Both the position numbers and the translations under genes were made by a program. The notes under the pieces are model-generated. The model did not search any database. It had not been told where the DNA came from and saw only the letters and a list, made by a program, of their open reading frames with translations. A DNA stretch of 13,117 bases from positions 247,816-260,932 of the forward strand of contig MU657203.1 in the NCBI GenBank assembly GCA_026770575.1, written 5' to 3'. Source of the stretch: Pelagophyceae sp. CCMP2097 (Eukaryota; Sar; Pelagophyceae). Every line of letters begins with the position of its first letter. The stretch's first letter is position 1. Shown here one piece after another: positions 7,601 to 13,022 of this stretch.

Positions 7601-8693
7601 CTACGACCCAAGGCAGACGGAGCCGCCGGCGGCGGACGCACGGCTCTACGGGGCGCGGCCGCCGGTGGAACACTCGCGGCCGTCGAAACAGTCGCGGCCT
7701 GCGGAACGGGCGGAACACGCGCGTGCGTCGGAGCAGCCCTTAGGGCGGCCCTTTGCTTTGCGGCCGCCGGCGCCGGCGGCGTTTCCGAGCGCGGCGTTTG
7801 CGCCGGCTGCGGCGTTTTCGGCAACGCAGAAGCAACTCTTCGCGCCCGTTGCTTTTGCGCCGGAAAAGCAACTTTTTGCACCCGCGGCGTTTCCGGCGGC
7901 GGCGTTTCCAGCGGCGGCGTCTGCGCCGGCTCCGGCGTTTCCGGGTCATAAGCAAATGTATGCGCCGGCGGTTGCATTTGCGCCCGCGGCGTATGCGCAG
8001 GCGGCGGCGTTTGCGCCCGCGGGTCAGAAGCCGATTTTCGCGCCCGCGGTGGCGTTTGTGCCGGGGCAGCAGCAACTTTTCGCGCTTGGGCAGAAGCAAT
8101 ATTCCATCCACAACACTTTCAACACGCACCAAATGAATTTTCACGACTCGCAGACCGCGTTCATGTCGCAGCAGCAGACCACCTTTGTTTCGCAGCAGCA
8201 GAACGCCTTTCCCGTTTCGCAGCAGCAGAGCGCGTTCGCCGCTGCCGCTGCCGCTTCGCAGCAGCAAGAGCAGATTGCCTTCGCCGCCGCTTTAGGCCAT
8301 CTCCTCCCGCCCGAAACCGAACGCCCCGCCGACAAGCGGCCGCCCGCAACCGCAACCGCCGAGCGGCCGCCCGCCGACGCGCCGCGCACGACGGGCCTCT
8401 CGCTGGAGCATTTTTCGCCCAACGGCCTCTCCCAAAACGGCCTCTCCCAAAACGGCGCCTCACGCGATGCGCCCCTCACGCAAGACGCCCACTCGCGCGA
8501 CAATTCGCTGCTTCCCCAAGGCGCCCTCTCCCGCGTCACGTCGCTGCCCGAATTTCCCCTCACTCCCAGCGACTCGCGCGGCGCTCTGCACGTCGAGGGC
8601 GCCGCGGGCACGCCGCGGTCTTCGGTGCGCGAGCGCGGGCGCGACTCTCCGTTTTCCGACATTTTGGACGATCTTTTTGACACGCCGCGTTAA
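1613..8693 (+). CDS. Zn2Cys6 (Gal4-type) transcription factor with long disordered activation-type tail; 10 exons, 1000 residues
   Basis: Hand-built exons: 1613-1654, 1750-1860, 1926-2150, 3537-3609, 3680-3990, 4093-4127, 4222-4267, 4373-4459, 4579-4628 and 6671-8693. They sum to 3003 bases: 1000 codons plus TAA. Exon 1 ends CLACSRSK and exon 2 begins VKCDRETPCARCVRLGLRC, giving C-x2-C-x6-C-x5-C-x2-C-x6-C (C7, 10, 17, 23, 26, 33), the complete Zn2Cys6 pattern, then a basic linker at about 35-45. Such proteins bind CGG-type DNA sites in the nucleus. Residues 46-367 have a balanced, mostly globular composition with no recognised domain. Residues 385-1000 are low complexity. Donors are GTGCGC, GTGAGA, GTGCGT, GTGCGT, GTGTGC, GTGCGT, GTGCGT, GTAAGG, GTGCGA; acceptors end in TAG except one CAG. 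Every junction preserves frame, including split codons at residues 151, 266 and 327. Exons 1-3 and 10 are firmest; the donor of exon 5, the acceptor of exon 9 and the exon 9-10 join are less certain. Target genes are unknown. Confidence 0.78.
1631..1806 (+). other. Zn2Cys6 binuclear cluster coding region, interrupted by intron 1
   Basis: The six cysteines are at residues 7, 10, 17, 23, 26 and 33. The first two lie in exon 1 (1613-1654) and the other four in exon 2 (1750-1860). Intron 1 (1655-1749, GTGCGC to CTCTAG) sits between SRSK and VKC, so no unspliced frame contains the motif. The Pro before the fourth cysteine and the CARC-V-R-L-G-L-R-C segment are typical of the family. In known members the cysteines hold two zinc ions and the basic residues between cysteines 2 and 3 contact DNA. 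Confidence 0.88.
2151..3536 (+). other. Intron 3 of the Zn2Cys6 gene, expanded by a minisatellite
   Basis: The donor is GTGCGT after an in-frame ATG codon at 2148-2150. The acceptor is GGATCTAG at 3529-3536. At 1386 bp it is over ten times longer than most introns of this gene. Its first 185 bases are ordinary sequence and about 1140 bases are a degenerate 12-15 bp array. Stop-poor reading on both strands gives several long open frames here, including one of 367 codons on the minus strand. These follow from a repeat that rarely contains stop codons and are not taken as genes. Confidence 0.65.
2335..3475 (+). repeat. Degenerate minisatellite block 1, core GACGGCCCYTTTC
   Basis: From about 2340 to 2740 the unit CGACGGCCCCTTT recurs every 12-14 bases, with variants such as GGACAGCCCTG and CGACGGCCCCGTCA. 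Longer echoes exist: GACGGCCC(C/T)GGARATGGTG at 2433 and 2562, and TTTGGACAGCCCTG at 2508 and 2638. Beyond 2740 the units drift to forms like GGGGACGGTCCTGAGACGG and are still traceable to about 3475. The unit length is not fixed at a multiple of three. The block lies wholly inside intron 3. Confidence 0.85.
4690..5225 (+). repeat. Degenerate minisatellite block 2, core GGGACCTTGTCACAG
   Basis: Units of 13-15 bases with consensus GGGACCTTGTCACAG recur more than thirty times with many substitutions, for example GGGCCTTGTTACAT (twice in direct succession near 4950-4977) and GGGACGTTGTCACAC. Each unit keeps GAC or GCC, a short T-rich centre and GTC, a small dyad. It differs from blocks 1 and 3 in sequence but has the same unit length and the same orientation relative to the gene. 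Confidence 0.8.
5259..5466. mobile_element. 208 bp MITE-like inverted-repeat element between minisatellite blocks
   Basis: The ends are a perfect 15 bp inverted repeat: GGTCCGTGTAGGAAG at 5259-5273 and its complement at 5452-5466. Similarity continues inward for roughly 35-60 bases with mismatches (CCTCCCCCTATCGGATTC against the complement of GAATCCACTAGGGGGAAGG). The interior, about 5310-5410, is clearly more AT-rich than the surroundings. No ORF and no clear target duplication are visible. A third copy of the end (CTCTACACGGACC, 5232-5244) lies just outside the left end and could pair with it as a hairpin. Element superfamily is not assigned. Confidence 0.6.
5467..6230 (+). repeat. Degenerate minisatellite block 3, core GGACGGTCCCTCT (13 bp)
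   Basis: The 13-mer GGACGGTCCCTCT and close variants recur throughout. Between about 5690 and 5760 at least five units follow each other at exactly 13 bases, so the array is not a codon-phased protein repeat. The core GGAC-G-GTCC is a dyad. It resembles block 1 (GACGGCCCCTTTC) in the same orientation, suggesting a common origin. A higher-order segment is embedded three times. Confidence 0.85.
5540..6124 (+). repeat. Higher-order unit within block 3 (three copies)
   Basis: The 19-mer GGCCCCGACGAGGCGGTCC, with one or two substitutions, occurs at 5540-5558, 5969-5987 and 6087-6105. In each case the next 20 bases are a diverged A-rich stretch ending CCTCTGGA (GTCAAGAAAGCCCCTCTGGA in the first copy). 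This shows that longer segments of the array were copied, not only single 13 bp units. Confidence 0.7.
6671..8693 (+). other. Exon 10 of the Zn2Cys6 gene: low-complexity regulatory tail
   Basis: The exon gives residues 328-1000. Residues 328-367 look folded (HLGVFHGGRVIIAVYDN). Then come GQPF/AQPF-type repeats (about 420-500), VEQRP/IEKRP/VKERP repeats (about 550-605), AEAYVAEAHVAET (about 626), KQLFAP-type Ala/Pro/Phe repeats (about 690-800), SQQQ repeats with poly-Ala (about 824-865), a Ser/Asn-rich part with NGLSQ repeats and SLP sites, and the C-terminal SPFSDILDDLFDTPR. Repeats use mixed synonymous codons (TTT/TTC, GCG/GCC/GCT), so they are kept at protein level. The open frame extends upstream to 6417, but the TTTAG acceptor at 6666-6670 and phase match favour 6671. 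In-frame ATGs at 6567 and 6621 would be the starts if this were a separate gene. Confidence 0.8.
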
Positions 8694-8813
8694 AGTCCGC
8701 CAGCGAGACGTAACAGTGGCACGAATATATCCAGCCTGCAGAGCCGCCCTAAGAGGCGGTCCCAACGCCTCGTTCCCAGACGATGCGGGCGAATCGCCTC
8801 CCCTACCGCATGC
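8694..8813 (+). other. 3' flank or 3' UTR of the Zn2Cys6 gene, duplicated downstream
   Basis: About 120 bases after the TAA have a diverged second copy at 9689-9802. The best kept blocks are CCAGCGAGACG, ATATCCAGCCTGC, CCAACGCCTCGTTCCCA and GATGCGGGCGAATCGCC. No AATAAA-like signal is seen. Because the flank kept similarity along with the last codons, it is probably transcribed 3' UTR; that is an inference. Confidence 0.5.
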
Positions 8814-9601
8814 AAAACACTTTTGAACCGAGAGGTATTGAGGTACATTGTCTACAACTTGAGGCAAAGTTGGGGGCGTCAGCACGCTGCTAGCGACCAC
8901 TGGGTCAACACCAATTTGATGACGGGATTGTGAGCCTGCCAGATGGGGTCGCATGTCGTCAATTCACGATCCCGTCAACTCGCACTTGGCAGGGTGCTCG
9001 TTGATGACCCCAAGCGGCCCCCTGCACTCTAAAAACCTGAATTTTCGACGTGCGCGTCCGATGGCGTCCCTCAGATAAAAGCACGCTTAAAGACGCAATA
9101 TGGCTACCATTGAGTGCATTATTTCGATTTCGAAGAAAGTTAGGAGCGTGGATGGCGCGGGTATCACCTTGCGCGTACGCTCATGCAAATTGGGAGCGTG
9201 GGCATGCATGCACGCAGGATGGAACTCGATGCCAGCAAAGTGCAAAGTGTACCCATTTAAAAACGCACGCGCAGCGATGCTTGTGCCTCCAATATCATCA
9301 TGCGTGGGCATCGAGCCTATAAGACGGCGTGGCCAGACGCTGAAGCTGAACCCATGTCATCTGCACGCGCCCACCGCGCCAGAAGTTCGTGTGTGTTCAC
9401 GCATTTTCCCGAACTTATTCGGCGTTTTCGCCTGTGTGTATTTACTAAAAAGAGTCTATTCGCCGGCATAAGACTGCACACCCAGACCGCGGTCAACTAG
9501 AGCCTCTTGAATGTGGCTGGCATCTTGCACTATCGTGCCGGTCGCCTATGACCTCTCAAACTCAGATTGTCAGCCCTTTCGTAACAGACGCCTTGGTCCT
9601 T
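8814..9601. other. Intergenic stretch with one weak ORF and an imperfect inverted repeat
   Basis: Little is recognisable. An imperfect inverted repeat (13 of 14 pairs) TGACGGGATTGTGA at 8920-8933 faces TCACGATCCCGTCA at 8964-8977. GGGAGCGTGG-like words recur near 9140 and 9190. Base composition is more even than in the factor gene. No splice-consistent coding chain was found. Confidence 0.4.
9100..9471 (+). CDS. Weak hypothetical ORF, 123 codons
   Basis: An ATG-initiated frame runs from 9100 to a stop at 9469-9471. The predicted protein is Cys- and Arg-rich near its centre (CMHAGWNSMPAKCKVYPF) and ends in a short hydrophobic stretch (FPNLFGVFACVYLL). No family is recognised. Codon choice is not clearly like the two convincing genes. 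It may be chance or a fragment of a longer spliced gene. Confidence 0.15.
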   Translation: MATIECIISISKKVRSVDGAGITLRVRSCKLGAWACMHAGWNSMPAKCKVYPFKNARAAMLVPPISSCVGIEPIRRRGQTLKLNPCHLHAPTAPEVRVCSRIFPNLFGVFACVYLLKRVYSPA

Positions 9602-9639
9602 TGGGGTTGATAGCAGCCACCGCATTGCTATCAACCCCA
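9602..9639. repeat. Perfect 14 bp hairpin at the edge of the duplicated gene tail
   Basis: TGGGGTTGATAGCA at 9602-9615 is the exact reverse complement of 9626-9639, with a 10-base loop. The partial gene copy starts at 9641, one base after the hairpin. It could be a rearrangement breakpoint, a miniature element end or an RNA stem; the sequence alone does not decide. Confidence 0.6.
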
Positions 9640-9640
9640 T

Positions 9641-9802
9641 TCTCCCTTTCCGAATATCCTCGACGACCTTTTTGACGCACCGCGCTGAGCCTCCAGCGAG
9701 ACGCAACCGGCTTTAAAAATATCCAGCCTGCGTAGCCGCCCAAAGACACCCGGTGCCAACGCCTCGTTCCCATATGATGCGGGCGAATCGCCCCTCGCGC
9801 AT
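9641..9802 (+). pseudogene. Truncated paralogue: last 15 codons and 3' flank of a Zn2Cys6-gene relative
   Basis: Bases 9641-9688 read SPFPNILDDLFDAPR-stop. The end of the intact gene reads SPFSDILDDLFDTPR-stop. Among aligned codons, five differences are synonymous (CCG/CCC, ATT/ATC, TTG/CTC, GAT/GAC, CGT/CGC) and three change residues, and the stop is TGA instead of TAA. Similarity continues through the 3' flank to about 9802. Nothing upstream of 9641 matches the rest of the gene, so only the tail remains here. The synonymous pattern suggests divergence while still functional, from a paralogue, before the 5' part was lost. Confidence 0.75.
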
Positions 9803-10287
9803 GTATGGGCCGCCCATCACTTTGGCACTTGGGTCGTGCTTCTGTGGGGGGCGGCGGAGTCGTGCTCAGCTCGAGGGCGGATTGGTCGTATCGGCCGCAT
9901 GGATCCGGTCCTCCAAAAGGGCTCTTGAGCCTTCTGTGTTGCCGCGTAGGGCCCTACGTAGGGCCCTATGACCCTACGTAGGGTAGGCTGGACCCTACGC
10001 GGCCCGTAGGGCCCCATACGGAAGGAGCCTGCTTTGTGATATTTGGCGACATCAAGGCCCCGATGGACCATCCGACGACAACAAAGACGACGAGCCGCCG
10101 AGCCCGAAGCCATCGACGCCGAGCCGCCCGGACGAAGCCTTAGGGGCGCTAACAAGGACCCCAACGTGAACTTTTGCTCAAGGTTCGGCGACCCGCGGGC
10201 AGCGACGCACGCCGACTGGAACCCTGTCGTCTCACCGTACCCTACGTGGGACGTAGGCTGGACCCTACGACCCTGAGACCTACGTGG
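9803..10287. repeat. Intergenic cluster of CCTACG-type palindromes and direct repeats
   Basis: Position 9947-9968 is a 22 bp perfect palindrome with half-site TAGGGCCCTAC, followed by the 14 bp palindrome ACCCTACGTAGGGT at 9971-9984. The 17-mer GTAGGCTGGACCCTACG occurs at 9983-9999 and again at 10253-10269. Between them, two overlapping plus frames near 10040-10276 look weakly protein-like but lack an ATG. This may be an old element whose ends carry the CCTACG motifs. Confidence 0.5.
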
Positions 10288-10295
10288 CAACTCAG
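10288..10295. repeat. Left target-site duplication CAACTCAG
   Basis: The 8-mer CAACTCAG sits immediately outside the left terminal repeat. An identical 8-mer in the same orientation lies immediately outside the right terminal repeat at 12459-12466. Confidence 0.85.
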
Positions 10296-10315
10296 CAGGG
10301 CCCGAAAAGGGTGCG
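10296..10315 (+). repeat. Left terminal inverted repeat of the hAT-like element
   Basis: CAGGGCCCGAAAAGGGTGCG, identical over all 20 bases to the reverse complement of 12439-12458. The next bases outward do not match beyond the target duplication. Confidence 0.85.
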
Positions 10316-10366
10316 CGGGTGCGGGTGCGGGTGAACGAGGTTCACTTCACCCGCACCCGCACCCGC
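10315..10366. repeat. 21 bp perfect hairpin of GCGGGT hexamers in the left subterminal region
   Basis: Three GCGGGT hexamers plus GAA at 10315-10335 are the exact reverse complement of 10346-10366, with loop CGAGGTTCAC. Further CCGCACC-type hexamers continue to about 10450. Such arrays near hAT ends usually bind transposase; a hairpin made of them also gives G-rich runs on one strand. Confidence 0.8.
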
Positions 10367-10501
10367 CAGCGAAGGGACCCGCACTCGCACCGTGATCACC
10401 CTCACCCCGTACCCGCCCGCCGCGGGCCAACACGCACCCAAACCCGCACCCGTCCTAAAATCGCTCAATTAGAGAGTGAGTTTTGGCGATATTGAGCCTT
10501 C

Positions 10502-11189
10502 CCCGTCTAAGAGCGATTTTAATTGATTCCTAATTTAATCTCGGTCTATTCTGAATCGATGCCAGAATCGATTCTCACACGATTTGAATAGACCCTGGAA
10601 TCGATTCAGAATCGATTCAAATGACGACCATAACCCATAAAAAGAAAATAATTACAAATTCTGGCAAAAAAGTAGTCTCAAACTCAGACCCATACTATCA
10701 CCGCTAAACATAAATGAGTCGCGTCCGACCCAATTTTGTTATTCGGGTCTCTAGTGTGCATCTTTCATCCAGATTCGAACCCGCGTTCCGGCGGGCGAGT
10801 CTCGATCAATTACTTGACTGCATCTATGATATCCTCTCACAACATCTGGTGCACTGTGAACTGTCACAGCTAGCACTATAAGTTTCCCTTTGGTATATAA
10901 ACTGTGTATTCAGAGGTCCACAACCCATCTCCCTCTCCGAGCGCGCTGCGCGCGCTTCGCGCGCGCGCAGCGCGCGCAGCGCACCAAGCGCGAGGCCCCA
11001 GCGGCCGTCGCGGTGGCCGTTTCGAGTCGGACTCGGAGTCCACTGGCAATCGCCGGAACGCGCGAAGGCATTCGCGTCACGGCCATTCGCGCAATTCGGA
11101 CAAGGCGGATTCGAATCGATGCTGAATCGATTCCGAATCGATTCTCGATCAAATCCAGCTGGAATCGATTACTTTCGCTCTTAGACGGG
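10502..11189. mobile_element. Internal inverted-repeat segment with GAATCGATTC palindromes, 688 bp
   Basis: CCCGTCTAAGAGCGA at 10502-10516 is the exact reverse complement of 11175-11189. Inward of both ends, similarity continues loosely (TAATTGATTCC against TAATCGATTCC) and the 10 bp palindrome GAATCGATTC recurs: two full copies and one partial near 10552-10620, and several near 11110-11170. The centre is AT-rich (10620-10770), then holds TATATAAA at 10893-10900 and a GC-only hairpin-prone run at 10936-10982. No ORF is supported. It may be a separate short element inserted in the hAT-like element, or its own inner repeats. Confidence 0.55.
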
Positions 11190-11225
11190 CCGGGCCCCGG
11201 GCGCCTTCCTTAACTTGTACAATTG

Positions 11226-12159
11226 TATCGGGAGAAGTTCTCCCCGGGAGAAGTTTCAGTTGAGTCGTCCGTTGGCGTCCGTTGGGCTTCCTGTTTATCC
11301 GCGCGGCTCTTGATGGGGCGGGCGGCTCGGGGGCGACGGGTGGCGTTTGCGGCCGGCGGCGGGGCCTCAGAGGCGGCAGCAGCTAACGGCACGTCCTATT
11401 TCGTCAGTCTTTGGGTCACCGCCGGCACCGCGCCATGCCACGTCATTGCCGCTGGGACCGCCTCAGCATGCCGACGAGCGTGCCGTCTGCCATTTGCTTC
11501 AGCGCGCCCGTTGAGCGCGCGTGGAGCGTCTGTGTGGTCGCCCCTTCTTCCTCGGTTTTACTCGGTTGAGTTTTATAAAGTCCTTACTCTGTTTTACTCA
11601 GCAAGTGTGACGGAGATGGCCCAGAGTAGCCAACTCGGTTTTACTCGCTCACTGGCCTTCAAAAATAATGCTCCAAGGGGGGAAAAAATAAAAATCATCG
11701 CGAATCTCGGCGCAAGAGGGTGCGCTGGCATCTCCGCGCGCTCCCAAGGCCCACGCCGACCTTGGAACGCCAAGCGTGGCGATTTGAAGGAAACCCAACG
11801 GACATTTCAACTGAAAACTCGCCATGGAGAAATTGGAGCCGTTGGAGGAAGGAGACACCTACTCGGTTTTACTCGGTTGAGTTTTATAAAGTTCTTACTC
11901 GGTTTTACTCGGAAAGTGTGACCGAGTAGCCAGAGTAGCCAACTCGGTTTTACTCGGTCACTGGCCATCGAAAATGCTACCAAGGGAAAAGAAAAGAAAA
12001 ACATCACGAATCTCGGCGCAAGAGGGTGCGCTGACATCCCCGCGCGCTCCCAAGGCCCACGCCGACCATGGGACGCCAAGCGGGCGATTCGAAGGAAGCC
12101 CAACGGACGCCAACGGACGACTCAACTGAAACTTCTCCCGGGGAGAACTTCTCCCGATA
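11226..12159. mobile_element. Internal element with 67 bp perfect terminal inverted repeats, 934 bp
   Basis: Bases 11226-11292 equal the reverse complement of 12093-12159 at all 67 positions. The repeat contains GGGAGAAGTTCTCCC-like dyads. Looser similarity extends outward past a small indel to CGCCTTCCTT on both sides, so the true ends may be near 11190 and 12190. No coding sequence is supported. Perfect identity over 67 bp implies a young copy or gene conversion between arms. Class is unknown; a 3 bp TTG flanks both arms but could be chance. Confidence 0.75.
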
Positions 12160-12172
12160 TTGGAAGGAAGGC
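11551..12172 (+). repeat. Tandem duplication of about 311 bp in the right half of the internal element
   Basis: Copy 1 (11551-11861) and copy 2 (11862-12172) begin with the same 31 bases, CTCGGTTTTACTCGGTTGAG and on. They share long blocks such as GAATCTCGGCGCAAGAGGG and CTCCCAAGGCCCACGCCGAC. Copy 1 ends in a damaged terminal repeat (CCCAACGGACATTTCAACTG, near 11793) where copy 2 has the intact 67 bp arm. The element therefore carries two right ends, one decayed. Each copy also holds inner ACTCGGTTTT repeats. Confidence 0.8.
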
Positions 12173-12289
12173 GTCCCCCGGGCCGGGCCACACGGGCGTT
12201 GCAAAACTCGCGAGACTAGAATAAAGGAACACATCGGAAGTGAAGTGTCCTTCAAGGCCCGGGAGACTCAACCCGCGACAGGAAAGTGG

Positions 12290-12438
12290 CACACGCACCC
12301 GCACCTGCCCCTAATTTTCTCAGACCCGCACCCGCACCCGACCCCTCGGCCGCCGCACCCGCACCCGCACCCGCGGCTGAAAAGGCTGACCCGCACCCGC
12401 ACCCCGACCCTGGGTGATGCGCGGGTGCGGGTCGCACC
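12290..12438. repeat. Right subterminal CGCACC hexamer repeats of the hAT-like element
   Basis: CGCACC-type hexamers occur in clusters from about 12293 to 12438, mirroring the GGGTGC hexamers at the left end. The last part (GCGGGTGCGGGTCGCACCCGC, 12421-12441) folds back on itself next to the right terminal repeat. Confidence 0.75.
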
Positions 12439-12458
12439 CGCACCCTTTTCGGGCCCTG
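12439..12458 (-). repeat. Right terminal inverted repeat of the hAT-like element
   Basis: CGCACCCTTTTCGGGCCCTG, the exact reverse complement of 10296-10315. It is followed directly by the right target duplication. Confidence 0.85.
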
Positions 12459-12466
12459 CAACTCAG
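12459..12466. repeat. Right target-site duplication CAACTCAG
   Basis: Direct 8 bp copy of 10288-10295. Removing the element and one copy would rejoin CTACGTGG-CAACTCAG-TGATTCTC as the pre-insertion site. Confidence 0.85.
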
Positions 12467-12666
12467 TGATTCTCCGGGCGAAAGTTGATTTTAGCAAGAC
12501 TTACAGACGTTGCAGCAACAGAGCATGTCAAGGGTGACTCGATGATGAACGTGGCCAGGAAGCGGATATGAAAGGTTGAGAGTCCCGCGCTATCTCACCA
12601 CGCCAGAGCCCGCGTCGATCGTTTGGTCCGTAGAATCTCAATCTATCATATTGCCGCGTTCCACGT

Positions 12667-12873
12667 TCATGCTACACCAATTGTTTCCATAAAACCCACG
12701 TACACTGCCTGGACCCGCTCGTGCCAATGCAGCCCGACGGCGTAGTCTTGCGCAGCCGGATCGACCGTGGAGCGTTCGGCAGTGCGGGGTCCATTCCTCC
12801 TTGTGCGCTCTCGAGCCCTCGGTAGATTGGAGCGGGGCTTACAGACGTTGGTGTGTGTCCACTTGAGGACCAT
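12667..12873 (-). CDS. Weak hypothetical ORF, 68 codons
   Basis: An ATG at 12873 opens a frame to TGA at 12667-12669. The C-terminal half (TVDPAAQDYAVGLHWHERVQ) has a balanced composition, while the N-terminal half is Arg-rich and basic. No family is recognised and no splice partner was found. The surrounding 12467-13117 contains only short direct repeats (CTTACAGACGTTG at 12500 and 12838), so coding status is doubtful. Confidence 0.2.
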   Translation of the reverse strand: MVLKWTHTNVCKPRSNLPRARERTRRNGPRTAERSTVDPAAQDYAVGLHWHERVQAVYVGFMETIGVA

Positions 12874-12968
12874 ATATGGATTTCATCAAATCTGAACAGA
12901 CGTAAAGCACGATTGTACGCCGTGCCTCGGAATGCGCGCTTGCGCTAACGCAACCAGCGAGAAAGACC

Positions 12969-13022
12969 GCCCCGCTCCGCAGTCCACGACACGTCGCGTA
13001 AGCTGCCCCGCTCCGCAGTCCA
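12969..13022 (+). repeat. 18 bp direct repeat
   Basis: GCCCCGCTCCGCAGTCCA occurs at 12969-12986 and again at 13005-13022, 36 bases apart. The region from 12874 to the window end shows nothing else interpretable. Confidence 0.6.

Larger units (their letters stand above)
10296..12458. mobile_element. Non-autonomous hAT-like DNA transposon, 2163 bp
   Basis: The ends are 20 bp perfect inverted repeats, CAGGGCCCGAAAAGGGTGCG at 10296-10315 and its complement at 12439-12458, flanked by an 8 bp duplication CAACTCAG. An 8 bp duplication with ends matching the YARNG rule (here CAGGG) defines the hAT superfamily. Both ends continue into GGGTGC/CGCACC hexamer repeats, as expected of subterminal transposase-binding repeats. 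No transposase gene is visible: the longest frame inside (11223-11921) starts without ATG and lies over internal repeats. Movement would need a transposase from elsewhere. Perfect ends and duplication suggest recent insertion. The interior contains further inverted-repeat segments, so it is a composite or nest. Confidence 0.85.

Noticed and set aside
9947..9984. Telomere-like CCCTA/TAGGG motifs
   Set aside because: They are arranged as palindromes with GC spacers, not as a head-to-tail array.
10043..10276. Protein-like plus frames near the CCTACG cluster
   Set aside because: They lack an ATG, switch frames and end in the repeated palindromic motifs. They may be a decayed coding fragment but cannot be supported.
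10757..10852. Minus-strand tRNA-like sequence with B box GGTTCGAATC (10772-10781)
   Set aside because: The T-arm stem does not pair and the A box and acceptor geometry are wrong. At most it is a decayed tRNA-derived fragment.
11226..11260. Heat-shock-element-like GAA/TTC repeats in the 67 bp arm
   Set aside because: GAA and TTC are one base apart instead of two, and the sequence is better explained as dyads of a terminal repeat.
11223..11921. 232-codon frame inside the transposon as a possible transposase
   Set aside because: It starts with TTG, spans the terminal arm and the tandem repeat, and shows no hAT motifs.
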